Assembly: GCF_900167045.1 (NCBI RefSeq)
Contig: NZ_FUXJ01000005.1
Location: forward strand, 228,050-292,049
Length of the DNA: 64,000 nucleotides
Origin: Legionella maceachernii
Lineage (GTDB): Bacteria > Pseudomonadota > Gammaproteobacteria > Legionellales > Legionellaceae
Direction: 5' to 3'
Shown in pieces: positions 9,582 to 17,896 of this stretch (positions are counted from its first letter, which is position 1; each line of letters opens with the position of its first letter). The position numbers were made by a program, and so were the translations under genes. The notes beneath the pieces were generated by a model. That model did no database searches, had not been told where the DNA came from, and saw only the letters and a program-made list of their open reading frames with translations.

Positions 9582-10253
9582 ATGAAAAGGAATGATCAAC
9601 AATGCCAACCCACCCTGTCAGAGGATTTGACTCAGTATTACCTACAAACTATGGGAATAGAGCGTTGGCTGAGGCGTCAAACGAAACACTCCTCTGAAAA
9701 TCATCTTGCAACACTCGCCCAAGAAGTGGCTGTTTGTAACCGTTGTCCTTTGTATAAGACGCGCACGCAAACTGTTTTTTCTCGAGGTAATCCAAAGGCG
9801 AAACTGATGATTATTGGTGAAGCACCAGGGTTTTATGAGGATCAACAAGGTTTGCCCTTTGTCGGTAAAGCGGGTGGTTTATTAAATCAGATGTTACAAA
9901 GTATAGGCATGAGTGAATCGGATGTTTATATCGCTAATGTGTTGAAATGTAGACCGCCAAATAATCGTGATCCTGCGTTAGAGGAAATTGAGCAATGCAG
10001 TCCCTACTTGGCTCAACAAATCGATTTCATTGCGCCTGATTTAATCTTGGCGTTAGGGCGTTTCGCGGGTCAGTTTCTGCTAAAGAAGCAACTTCCATTA
10101 AATAAACTTCGTAAGACAATTCATCGATATAACGATATTCCTTTTATGGTAAGTTACCATCCTGCTTACTTATTGCGTAACCCAATTGATAAAAAGAAAG
10201 CTTATGATGATTTGACCACCGTAAAAAAATTGTTAATGGTAGAACATGGTTAG
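9582..10253 (+). CDS. Uracil-DNA glycosylase, family 4 type with iron-sulfur cluster
   Basis: This enzyme removes uracil from DNA in base-excision repair. It has four cysteines in the family-4 pattern: two in the CNRCPL segment, then LKCRPP, then EQC. The uracil pocket motif [20 protein letters not shown] and the late [11 protein letters not shown] motif with the catalytic histidine are both present. These features separate it from the common Ung (family 1). The ATG at 9582 is preferred; a GTG at 9570 would add four residues. The last 8 bases overlap the following pseudopilin gene (ATGGTTAG). Confidence 0.9.
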   Translation: MKRNDQQCQPTLSEDLTQYYLQTMGIERWLRRQTKHSSENHLATLAQEVAVCNRCPLYKTRTQTVFSRGNPKAKLMIIGEAPGFYEDQQGLPFVGKAGGLLNQMLQSIGMSESDVYIANVLKCRPPNNRDPALEEIEQCSPYLAQQIDFIAPDLILALGRFAGQFLLKKQLPLNKLRKTIHRYNDIPFMVSYHPAYLLRNPIDKKKAYDDLTTVKKLLMVEHG

Positions 10254-10728
10254 GAACAGTGGCCTCACTCTTGTTGAGTTACTCACCACTTTAATGATCA
10301 TGAGTATTGTATTTACTTTTTGTTTGCCATTAGGCTTTTCAAATAATGAGAAAAATCAATTACAAGTACTTGAACATGAAATAAGTACTGCTATTCGATA
10401 CACGAGAAATAAAGCGCTTTTGCATCATTTGCCTCTTATTCTCACGCCTCTGCCCAATTCAGTGGACTGGTCGGAAGGAATGATACTGTTTGTGGATAAT
10501 AAGAATCATCATTATACTGAACGAGATACAATGATTCACCAATGGAATTGGTTGAAAAAGGGCATTAGGGTGAGTTGGAAGGGTTTTTATTCTAAAAATT
10601 ATTTATTGTTTGCCTCCGACATAAATCGTTTAGCCAGTAGCGGTCATTTTACTCTGCAAGACAGTAAAGGGGAAAGTGTAAAATTAGTTATCAACCGTTT
10701 AGGACGAATGAGCAGGCAAACTCAATAA
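10246..10728 (+). CDS. GspH/FimT-type pseudopilin
   Basis: The protein starts with a short basic leader and the methylation-type segment GLTLVELLTTLMIMSIVF, so PilD-like prepilin peptidase should cut near residue 6 and leave a long hydrophobic N-terminal helix. The 160-residue size and the C-terminal NRLGRMSRQ segment resemble FimT/GspH minor pseudopilins, which help start type IV pilus or type II secretion pseudopilus assembly. It stands alone beside a DNA-repair gene, away from the type II secretion cluster at 41-47 kb. The cleavage context GL rather than GF is slightly unusual. Confidence 0.8.
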   Translation: MVRNSGLTLVELLTTLMIMSIVFTFCLPLGFSNNEKNQLQVLEHEISTAIRYTRNKALLHHLPLILTPLPNSVDWSEGMILFVDNKNHHYTERDTMIHQWNWLKKGIRVSWKGFYSKNYLLFASDINRLASSGHFTLQDSKGESVKLVINRLGRMSRQTQ

Positions 10729-10742
10729 ATTGGGAAATTAAT

Positions 10743-11300
10743 ATGTTGAAACTTTTTGCAGTTTTACTGGGTGGGCGTGCAGAAGGGTGCAATACCGAGC
10801 TGCACGATGTGGTTTTTGTGGTAGGACATTCTTTGGAGGAGACTTATCCTAAACTTGTGAAAAAATGGTTTGGTGTTCCCAAACGACTGCACATTGATGC
10901 AGTGATTGAATTAAAATACATCGATGGCCACGAAATCATTGTTAGCCAGCATAAACCGGATGCTTCAATTAATCATAAAAAACTCTTCTTTGTGAATTTT
11001 GGTGGTTACAAGCCCGGTTACTTCGGTGAATTACATGAAATTAAATTTTATGTCGAACCCACCAAAACGGCAGCGCTTATCAGGGCAAAGCAAGACCTTG
11101 GCCTATCTTTAAACGAACCTCATTGTGATGACAATCTTCCCATCGATGACCTGATGGCTATAGAGACTACCGATGAATATTTTATTCATTTGCATCCCAG
11201 CCCATTACCTTGCGAGCTTAAAATTGAAGCAGGTTATACACGTCTTGATGTGCCTGAAATTGTTGAGAAAGCAAAAAACAAAACCCCAGTAACTACCTGA
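10743..11300 (+). CDS. DUF1543 domain protein
   Basis: The 185-residue protein begins MLKLFAVLLGGRAEGCNTELHD, the N-terminal pattern of the DUF1543 family, which has no established function. The domain appears twice: the segment around FFVNFGGYKPGYFGELHEIKFYV, near residues 80-102, repeats the glycine and glutamate layout of the first half (LGG...N-E-L-H). There is no signal peptide or membrane helix, so it is likely cytoplasmic. It follows the pseudopilin gene by 14 bases and could be cotranscribed. Confidence 0.8.
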   Translation: MLKLFAVLLGGRAEGCNTELHDVVFVVGHSLEETYPKLVKKWFGVPKRLHIDAVIELKYIDGHEIIVSQHKPDASINHKKLFFVNFGGYKPGYFGELHEIKFYVEPTKTAALIRAKQDLGLSLNEPHCDDNLPIDDLMAIETTDEYFIHLHPSPLPCELKIEAGYTRLDVPEIVEKAKNKTPVTT

Positions 11301-11370
11301 ATAGCAATTCTTATTCTAGACTGTAGTTATGTATTTCCTATTATGGATGGAGCCTATTTAGGAATCAGCT

Positions 11371-11826
11371 ATGAAAACAATGCATTATATTCGATTTGCT
11401 TGCGCAATATCCCTTGTAATTTCTTCACTTGCTTATGACTATACTGACAGGGATGTGCTCAGTTGGGCACAGCAAACGCTAATGGAAACATTATCAGCCA
11501 GCTATAATGATAAGCCTGCTGATAATGAAGCTATACAGAAAAAATACTATTCGGCAGCCTGGGACCAGATGGTTAATTTTTTTCATGAAAAACTCGATTT
11601 GATTCGTTCACAACAGCTTACCTTGCATCCAAGACCGTTGACTAATCCAGTAATAGTCGCTTCCGGTCAGCTAGCGGGTTTCCAAAGTTGGAGAGTTGAC
11701 CAAATTTTTAATATCCCGGAATTACGAGCAAACATTCGGTTTTCTGTTTTGGTTATTAATGCAAAACCTGATGAAGATCCGCCGTTTCTAATTGAAAGCC
11801 TCAACATGCAAGTAGAGAATTACTGA
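11371..11826 (+). CDS. DotI/IcmL-like exported protein
   Basis: The 151-residue protein has a Sec-type signal (MKTMHYIRFACAISLVISSLA) and then a domain that follows the DotI/IcmL pattern. That pattern comprises an early W-A-x-x-x-L-x-x-x-x-S-x-x-Y helix, AAWDQMVNFF, the LDLIRSQQLTLH strand, a proline-rich PLTNPVIVASGQLAGFQSWRVD and a final strand SVLVINA. DotI and IcmL are inner-membrane parts of the Dot/Icm type IVB secretion system, but this copy is soluble or periplasmic after signal cleavage and lies away from other dot/icm genes. It may be an accessory paralogue. AGGA precedes the ATG at suitable spacing. Confidence 0.7.
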   Translation: MKTMHYIRFACAISLVISSLAYDYTDRDVLSWAQQTLMETLSASYNDKPADNEAIQKKYYSAAWDQMVNFFHEKLDLIRSQQLTLHPRPLTNPVIVASGQLAGFQSWRVDQIFNIPELRANIRFSVLVINAKPDEDPPFLIESLNMQVENY

Positions 11827-11844
11827 GCTTTATCACAAGAGCAA

Positions 11845-12585
11845 TCATAATAGGCCGAAATAGGTTTTGTATAAATTTAAGAAGGTGGAGTCTTTCTCCA
11901 TTTCTTGTATTTTCTGATTGATGCGTTGAATTAAAAGGGTATTTTCAGGTAAAGCGATAATCGTTAAGCCTTCGCTTAAGACATTGGCGGGTCCTAAAGT
12001 AATTAGCTGTCCGTTACTATTACGTTGCCAATAAATGGCTGCTGATTTATGGATATAAGCGGCTGCAATATCGCCCTGGTTTAAAGCAGTAATCAAATCT
12101 TCTATGTCATCAAACTGTTTAACTTCAAATAATCCATTAAAATTAGTGATTAAAAAGCGATAAAACTCATCGGCACTGTCTTGTTCTCCTCTAATCACAC
12201 CGACGCTTTTTCCGTTTAAATCTTGGATTGTCTGTATACTGCCATTATTTGAAATTAAGAATTGTCCTTTGCTCACGAGGTAAGGCAGGCTAAAGATATA
12301 CTTGGATGAACTATTTTGGGAAATTGAAATGACTCCTATGGCAATATCAATTTGCTTTTTATCCAATGCCAGGAATAATCGATTAGAATCCATGGGAATA
12401 AACTCGCATTTTTCTTGTAATCGTCGACAAATAGTTTGCATGAAATCAATATTAAATCCATCACCGCTCGAGCTGACAAAGGGTGGATAGAAAAGAAGCG
12501 TGCCTACTCGGATATTGGCATACAAAGAAGAAAGATTTAGGAAAAAGCAAAAAAACAACACGAACAAGCGAATACTAAGTTTCAT
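11845..12585 (-). CDS. Periplasmic amino-acid-type solute-binding protein (SBP_bac_3)
   Basis: The 246-residue protein has a signal peptide (about residues 1-23) and the family 3 solute-binding fold: IRVGTLLFYPPFV, then GFNIDFMQTICRRL, a DIAIGVISIS segment and QDLNGKSVGVIRGE in the second lobe. Family members feed polar amino acids to ABC importers or act as sensor domains. No permease or ATPase gene is adjacent, so this is an orphan binding protein. It converges on the IcmL-like gene with only 18 bases between the stops. Confidence 0.85.
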   Translation of the reverse strand: MKLSIRLFVLFFCFFLNLSSLYANIRVGTLLFYPPFVSSSGDGFNIDFMQTICRRLQEKCEFIPMDSNRLFLALDKKQIDIAIGVISISQNSSSKYIFSLPYLVSKGQFLISNNGSIQTIQDLNGKSVGVIRGEQDSADEFYRFLITNFNGLFEVKQFDDIEDLITALNQGDIAAAYIHKSAAIYWQRNSNGQLITLGPANVLSEGLTIIALPENTLLIQRINQKIQEMEKDSTFLNLYKTYFGLL

Positions 12586-12908
12586 TTGCAGTTGGATCCT
12601 TTTTCAAAAAGCTTCCTGTTGTTAATTGTAGACGTTAAATAAACTATTTGTATGGAATTAAGTCAGTTGGCATGATATAATTTTGTTTTATTTTTAAAAT
12701 AATTAATTTCCGCGATGTGTCTTCTTCCCTATGGACAGCTTGGAAGAACTGATGCAAATCAAGTTTTCAAAATGAAACGGGTGCGTCGTCATGATAAAAG
12801 CAGAGGCTTTGTCAGGGCGATCATCCTACTCAAATAGAGTTTCTAAGCCCCAAAAAGCCTAATTGGACTACGTGATGCATTTTCACGAGGTAATTAGGAG
12901 TTTACAAA
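12586..12908. other. Intergenic region between two divergent genes
   Basis: This 323-base region separates the reverse-strand binding-protein gene from the forward ankyrin gene and should hold both promoters. It is AT-rich in its first half (around TTTTGTTTTATTTTTAAAATAATTA, 12681-12705). No gene is seen. A nested inverted repeat lies at the ankyrin-proximal end and is listed separately. Confidence 0.6.
12858..12900 (+). promoter_or_regulatory. Nested hairpin covering the ribosome-binding site of the ankyrin gene
   Basis: CCTAATT (12858-12864) can pair with AATTAGG (12892-12898), and inside it CGTGA (12871-12875) pairs with TCACG (12883-12887). The outer arm includes most of the Shine-Dalgarno AGGAG (12896-12900) for the GTG start at 12909. 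If it folds in the mRNA it would hide the ribosome-binding site. The pairing is visible; the regulatory role is inferred. Confidence 0.35.
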
Positions 12909-15524
12909 GTGATACAAATTAATTCTATTAAATCAAAAAAAGAGCATTCTATTGCTGCACAAATTCCGATGAATTTATGGATAAGTGTATTCAATTCTAA
13001 ACTTTTATGGGACGAACAATCCATTCAGAATAAAACAGTGGATAGCATAATCCGTAGCGATTTACCCACTGATAACAAACAAGCATTTATCCTTACATTG
13101 ATACTCTATCCGAATATAGGGGCGGATGAATTGATTCGCTTTGCTCGCGCCGTCTTGCAATTAAATGACAAAGACATTTTTGAGCTCAGTGCGGCTCTAG
13201 GCCAACTGGATACACTTAAATGGTTAAATGACCACGTACCGGGAAAAATTGTAAAAAGAAAGCATTCACCTGACCTTATTTGCACAATTGCTGCCAATGG
13301 CCATTTGACAACATTAGAATGGCTTGTCGCACAACGACGTGATCAATTAAAAGAGGGGTGGTTATGGTATAGTGCATTTTGTAAAGCTGCAGCCAATGGT
13401 CATCTAGAAATGCTGAAATGGTTTATCGCACAAACCCCTTCCAGGCAAACGGAGATGATAAGAAAAAGGGATTATGAGGCCTTTTCTCAATCGGTAGTAA
13501 ATGGTGTAGATATTCTTGAGTGGTTTGCTGAGCAAGCACCTGATGAAGTCATACAGATGATTGAAAGTAAAGAATATTTCGCTTTTGGCCATGCAGCAGC
13601 AAATGGCCAAATAGCAGCATTGGAATGGCTTGTCGCAAAGGCTGGGCATAAGCTTACTGACATGATTGTGGCTAAAAATTATTATGCGTTTCGAGAGGCC
13701 GGAGCAAATGGCCATCTGCAAACACTAGAATGGCTGGCCACACAGGCTCCCCAAGAACTTATAGAAATGATCAGGTCATATAATTATTACGCTTTTGGAG
13801 AGGCCGCAGCAAATGGCCATCTGCAAACACTAGAATGGCTAGCCACACAGGCTCCCCAAGAACTTATAGAAATGATCAGGTCATATAATTATTACGCTTT
13901 TAGGGAGGCTGCACGAAACAACCACTACTCTGTCTGCCATTGGTTATTGCGAAACGCTAGTTGCTTAGCTTACGCAGAAAGTCATGTCTCTGAATACGGA
14001 GCAATAGTATTCCCCTTCATAGAAAGCACGTTATCCAAACTCCACTTAGCCAGTGAGTCCCACCATGGCCCTGATCCTTATAACCTCACTGATCCAGAAG
14101 ATGCATGGTATTGTTTTTATATTTTAAGGAATTTAATTCGTCGCAATGACAGAAATTTAGATGATGAAATACGTTTTCTTTTAAACATTCCCTCAGTTAA
14201 ATCGCTAGCGCATCAGAGAGCCGAAGGGCAAACGAATGAGCTTTTGCGACTCGCACTGCATAGTGGAAATCGAGAAGCGGCTGAAATACTGCTCAATATT
14301 GAAGCGGTGAGGGTGCTGGCGGAGGAAAATAACTTTTATCAGAACGAAGTGAATAGAGGCATTGATCTCTCTCAGTTAGCACGCGATCGTGAATCCTCAA
14401 TGACTGCGTTGACGAGTGGAGAGCAAAAGCGTCTTGATGCTGCAATTAAACGATACGAACCCATGCTAAAACAGGCAGGCGTGGCTAATTTAATGGATGC
14501 ACTGCGCTATCAACTTGCAGAGCGCTATCAAGCAAATCCTGCGCGGATTACTGTGAATGGTCAACTTATTAATTTGCCTTTGGAATTTGCTGACTTTCAG
14601 CAATTAAACTTAGAGCCTGAAGCTCATCAAGAGGCGTTAAAAGCTTATTATCAAAATAAAGACCACACTGCATTACGTTACCTCTCAAAACCCAATCATT
14701 GGATGGATAAAAAGGCAAGTTATGTCTGTGTCAATGAAGATAAAACCGAGCGCTGGTCTACTTTTGAGGAATATCAGCCTTTGATCGTTATGCTGTGGTT
14801 AGCAGCCATTGATGAAACAATGCCGCCTATCAATGGGCATACTTTGGAGGGTAGACTTAATCATTTTGTTGAGGAGCTTGCTCTACTGGGACGAGCTCAT
14901 AATTGGGATAAAAAACGCATTAATTCCCGAAACAAAGAGGAAGAATACGATGATTTAAAAGGGGATAAGCCCAGCTGTTTTTCAGGGGTTAAGAGGCGCT
15001 TGTTTCAAGCGGTGATTGGCCACCCTTTGCTCGATATCCTGACAAAAGATAACATTTTACAAGAAATCAGAGATTTCGCGCGTACATTTTTTGATTCTCA
15101 AATTAAAGAAGAAAATCGAGTAGCTTTTTATCGAGCGTTTACTTATTACTTGACGATGCTTAATGTTGATGAGGTCAGCGCACAATGCCTTTCCGAACTT
15201 AATCTTCCTGAAGAAAAGCAGAGGGATTTTATTCTCTATTTGATCAAAAAATACGGCGATTCCTATCTTTCTGATCGCAATTTTACCCAGTTGGTGGAGA
15301 CTATGCTAGCGCTTAAGCCTGATTCAACAGATATTTCCGAACATTTCCATGCTTTAAAACTGGATGGCTTAACCGCACTCTATAACACAAAGCTACAATC
15401 ATCCCTAGGGAAAATAGGGGAGGCTGGTTTTTTCGCCGAGACAAGCGATGAAAGCACTGAAGCGACTCGCGCAGCAACGGTCACCGCTGTTGATGAAGGG
15501 ACTGTTAGAGCTTGTGCTGGGTAA
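12909..15524 (+). CDS. Ankyrin-repeat protein, candidate Dot/Icm effector
   Basis: The 871-residue protein has about eight ankyrin-like units of 35 residues between about residues 90 and 350, each with an A-A-N-G-H-L-x-x-L-E-W-L core. Two neighbouring units are almost identical at the DNA level. The C-terminal half has no repeats. It carries a conserved-looking block near residues 664-715 containing HNWDKKR and KPSCFSGVKRRLFQ followed by GHPLL. The last 30 residues are rich in Glu, Ser, Thr and Ala, as is common in Dot/Icm signals. The GTG start follows AGGAG at 8 bases. Ankyrin proteins in Legionella are often secreted into host cells; secretion of this one is an inference. Confidence 0.85.
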   Translation: MIQINSIKSKKEHSIAAQIPMNLWISVFNSKLLWDEQSIQNKTVDSIIRSDLPTDNKQAFILTLILYPNIGADELIRFARAVLQLNDKDIFELSAALGQLDTLKWLNDHVPGKIVKRKHSPDLICTIAANGHLTTLEWLVAQRRDQLKEGWLWYSAFCKAAANGHLEMLKWFIAQTPSRQTEMIRKRDYEAFSQSVVNGVDILEWFAEQAPDEVIQMIESKEYFAFGHAAANGQIAALEWLVAKAGHKLTDMIVAKNYYAFREAGANGHLQTLEWLATQAPQELIEMIRSYNYYAFGEAAANGHLQTLEWLATQAPQELIEMIRSYNYYAFREAARNNHYSVCHWLLRNASCLAYAESHVSEYGAIVFPFIESTLSKLHLASESHHGPDPYNLTDPEDAWYCFYILRNLIRRNDRNLDDEIRFLLNIPSVKSLAHQRAEGQTNELLRLALHSGNREAAEILLNIEAVRVLAEENNFYQNEVNRGIDLSQLARDRESSMTALTSGEQKRLDAAIKRYEPMLKQAGVANLMDALRYQLAERYQANPARITVNGQLINLPLEFADFQQLNLEPEAHQEALKAYYQNKDHTALRYLSKPNHWMDKKASYVCVNEDKTERWSTFEEYQPLIVMLWLAAIDETMPPINGHTLEGRLNHFVEELALLGRAHNWDKKRINSRNKEEEYDDLKGDKPSCFSGVKRRLFQAVIGHPLLDILTKDNILQEIRDFARTFFDSQIKEENRVAFYRAFTYYLTMLNVDEVSAQCLSELNLPEEKQRDFILYLIKKYGDSYLSDRNFTQLVETMLALKPDSTDISEHFHALKLDGLTALYNTKLQSSLGKIGEAGFFAETSDESTEATRAATVTAVDEGTVRACAG
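13704..13901 (+). repeat. Tandem 105-bp duplication inside the ankyrin gene
   Basis: The sequence from 13704 is repeated from 13809 with a period of 105 bases (35 codons). The copies differ at very few positions, for example GGCTGGCC against GGCTAGCC. Near-identity of two units, while the other ankyrin units differ widely, indicates a recent in-frame duplication. Confidence 0.92.
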
Positions 15525-15599
15525 GTTACTCGACTTGCCTAGTGCTTTTACAAATACAGAGGTATACTTGTCTTCGCAAATTAGCCTTATAGCCAAATT

Positions 15600-16268
15600 A
15601 TGTTTATTGATATCGCACGTTTATTGCAGGCTCACAATAACCCACCAAACTATTTATTAACTTGGTTGAATCACCCGATGTCGTTAACCGATAAATTGCG
15701 GGACTTTAGTGGGGATGCTGAACTTGAAGTGCTGAAGCAATATTGGACGTCCCCTAACTGGTGGGATAAGCAAGTACTAGGAATAGCAGAAAAATCCGTG
15801 TTTCATCGAGATATATTGATGTTTTCTCATCAAATTCCTTGTTGGTATGCGCGCTCTATTATTCCAGAGCAAACTTATAAGGCAAATGATCATTTTTTCA
15901 ATCGATTAACGCATGAATCATTGGGATCCATTGTTTTTAGTGAGTCAAATGTGGCACGTGTGCAGTTAGTCAATTATCCCATTACTCCGCAATGCATAGA
16001 ATATTATTGGCTTCCCAATTTTTTAAAGAGGGAGGAAAAAGAGATATCCGATTCCCAGTTCTTCAATGTCCCGCGGCTTGGCGGGATGCAAGAATCTGCC
16101 ACTCTGACACAATCCCGCGGGCAAGCGGGAGGTAAGGATAAGGAGAGGTGTAATCTCTTACAAAAGGAGCAACTTTGGACACGATTATCCCTTTTTACTG
16201 CCAAGGAAGGTTTAAACTTTTATTTGATTGAAATTTTACTTCCAGGACTATTGGGGATCATGAAGTGA
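15600..16268 (+). CDS. ubiC: Chorismate lyase with an in-frame palindromic insertion
   Basis: UbiC converts chorismate to 4-hydroxybenzoate and pyruvate, the first step of ubiquinone synthesis. Family features are visible: WYARSIIP near residue 81, LGSIVFSES near residue 108 and the C-terminal LWTRLSLF...LIEILLPGL. At 222 residues it is clearly longer than E. coli UbiC (165). Part of the excess is a low-homology stretch at about residues 148-184, which coincides with the GC-rich inverted repeat at 16069-16130. The frame is kept through the insertion. The stop overlaps the ubiA start by 4 bases, and the ubiC-ubiA order supports the call. Confidence 0.85.
   Translation: MFIDIARLLQAHNNPPNYLLTWLNHPMSLTDKLRDFSGDAELEVLKQYWTSPNWWDKQVLGIAEKSVFHRDILMFSHQIPCWYARSIIPEQTYKANDHFFNRLTHESLGSIVFSESNVARVQLVNYPITPQCIEYYWLPNFLKREEKEISDSQFFNVPRLGGMQESATLTQSRGQAGGKDKERCNLLQKEQLWTRLSLFTAKEGLNFYLIEILLPGLLGIMK
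16069..16130. repeat. GC-rich palindromic element inside ubiC
   Basis: Two small palindromes, TCCCGCGGCTTGGCGGGA (16069-16086) and TCCCGCGGGCAAGCGGGA (16113-16130), are separated by 26 bases, and their shared arms also let the whole 62 bases fold. The GC content is far above that of the surrounding gene. The CCGCGGCTTG core recurs at 45676 and 63714. It is read through as coding sequence, as with the Rickettsia palindromic elements. Confidence 0.8.
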
Positions 16269-17104
16269 ATTGGGTAAGTTATCTTAAATTAATGCGTCTT
16301 CATAAACCTGTCGGCATTCTTCTGTTATGGTGGCCTACCGCTTGGGCTTTATGGATTGCCAATGAAGGTAAACCTCCAATCTTCTCTATTTTATTATTTT
16401 TTCTCGGAACTATTGTAATGCGTTCGGCGGGATGTGTAATCAATGATATAGCCGATCGTCATATTGATGCGCATGTAAAACGCACACAGTCGCGTCCTTT
16501 AGCATCAGGAGAGATAGGGTTAATTGAATCGCTATTGTTGCTTCTTTTTCTTTTATTTTGTGCCTTCTTGGTGTTGATTCAACTGCCGAAGGTGTGTTTT
16601 TATTATGCCCTTGCTGCGGTTTTTGTAACCATTTTATATCCGTTTTGTAAACGATTTATCCAAGGGCCTCAGTTCGTTTTAGGTGTGGCTTTTTCCATGG
16701 GAATCCCCATGGTTTTTGTTACTGCAAATGCATTATCTAACAGCCCCGTATGGTATTTATTGGCCATTAATTTTTTGTGGATTGTTGCGTATGATACGCA
16801 ATATGCTATGGTCGATCGCGATGATGATGTACGCATAGGAGTAAAATCCACAGCAATACTTTTTGCGAGTTATGATAAAGCCATCATTGGTTCTTTTCAG
16901 CTTGTACTTCATCTGCTTTGGTTAAAGCTCGCAGTTGAAGCTAATTTTTCTCTCGGTTTTTATGTTTGCTGGAGTATTGCGGCCGGTATTTTACTTTATC
17001 AGCAAAAATTAATTGCTGACCGACAGAGAGAGGCGTGTTTTCGCGCTTTTCTTACGAATAACTGGTATGGGCTTGTGATGTGGCTAGGTATATTAATTAA
17101 TTAG
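16265..17104 (+). CDS. ubiA: 4-hydroxybenzoate octaprenyltransferase
   Basis: UbiA attaches the polyprenyl tail to 4-hydroxybenzoate in the inner membrane during ubiquinone synthesis. The 279-residue protein has about eight membrane helices and both aspartate motifs: NDIADRHIDAHVKRTQSRPL near residue 59 and YDTQYAMVDRDDD near residue 177, which bind the prenyl diphosphate through magnesium. The start is GTG overlapping the ubiC stop by 4 bases. The 3' end overlaps the convergent deoC gene by 12 bases. Confidence 0.96.
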   Translation: MNWVSYLKLMRLHKPVGILLLWWPTAWALWIANEGKPPIFSILLFFLGTIVMRSAGCVINDIADRHIDAHVKRTQSRPLASGEIGLIESLLLLLFLLFCAFLVLIQLPKVCFYYALAAVFVTILYPFCKRFIQGPQFVLGVAFSMGIPMVFVTANALSNSPVWYLLAINFLWIVAYDTQYAMVDRDDDVRIGVKSTAILFASYDKAIIGSFQLVLHLLWLKLAVEANFSLGFYVCWSIAAGILLYQQKLIADRQREACFRAFLTNNWYGLVMWLGILIN

Positions 17105-17896
17105 CTCATCTAATAAACTGCTTGCTCCTATGCGAAACCAAGATTTATCGGGCTCTCGATCGAACATCTGTTTGGCCAAAGCCATATAAGTCAATGCTTG
17201 TTCTGGTTTTTTAATGCCACCAGAGACTTTAAGACCGCAAGTAGCTTTACTGTCTTTAATGGCTTTAAGAATGGCAAAAGCTGCTGAAAAAGTTGCTCCT
17301 TGAGCAATTTTGCCTGTCGATGTTTTTAAAAAATCACAACCTTCTCCAATGACTGCCATGCTTAGCTGGTAAATAAACGCTAAAGAAGGTAATGCGCCTG
17401 TTTCTAAAATGACTTTAAAAGTAATGCCTGCTTGCTTACAAAGTTGGTGAGTTTGTTGGCATTGTTTTAAAGCCTCTTTTTGCTCGCCTTCTAAATAAAA
17501 TTGATGCGGGAAGACATAATCGATTTCATCCGCTAAATTTGTCGATAAAATGTTATCGACAGCGGTTAAAACGTGCTGAGTTGATTGATCTCCTTCAGGA
17601 AAATTGACTACAGTAGCCAGCTTAACTTTTTTCCCTTCTGCATCCTGCGGAAGGGAAAAGGGTTGTGCTACTATGGAAGAGGATATTTTTTTTAAATGTT
17701 GAGGGTAAACACAAATCGCTGCGACCTGATGACGATGTGCTTTCTGGTTAAGGAGTAACAACGCATTGTCACTCGCTGCTTCATCCAGCAAAGTAAGATC
17801 AATGAGTGGAATAACCTCGTTATTTGTTGGCGCGCTAAATCGTAATGCGTCCTTTAGCGCGTCATAAACGAATAAATAGTCTTCTTCTAGACTCAT
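17093..17896 (-). CDS. deoC: Deoxyribose-phosphate aldolase
   Basis: DeoC splits 2-deoxyribose 5-phosphate into acetaldehyde and glyceraldehyde 3-phosphate in nucleoside catabolism. The 267-residue protein has the expected LIDLTLLDE start near residue 27, the Schiff-base lysine in FLKTSTGK near residue 192, and KVSGGIKKPEQA near residue 228 with the second active lysine. It is the last gene of the cdd-punA-deoC run and overlaps punA by 4 bases (ATGA). Its end overlaps ubiA tail to tail. Confidence 0.93.
   Translation of the reverse strand: MSLEEDYLFVYDALKDALRFSAPTNNEVIPLIDLTLLDEAASDNALLLLNQKAHRHQVAAICVYPQHLKKISSSIVAQPFSLPQDAEGKKVKLATVVNFPEGDQSTQHVLTAVDNILSTNLADEIDYVFPHQFYLEGEQKEALKQCQQTHQLCKQAGITFKVILETGALPSLAFIYQLSMAVIGEGCDFLKTSTGKIAQGATFSAAFAILKAIKDSKATCGLKVSGGIKKPEQALTYMALAKQMFDREPDKSWFRIGASSLLDELIN

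Noticed and set aside
15448..15660. Forward open frame running past the ankyrin stop, considered as a frameshifted C-terminus
   Set aside because: The in-frame end of the ankyrin protein is a plausible polar, acidic tail; the alternative frame has no recognisable continuation and overlaps the start of ubiC.
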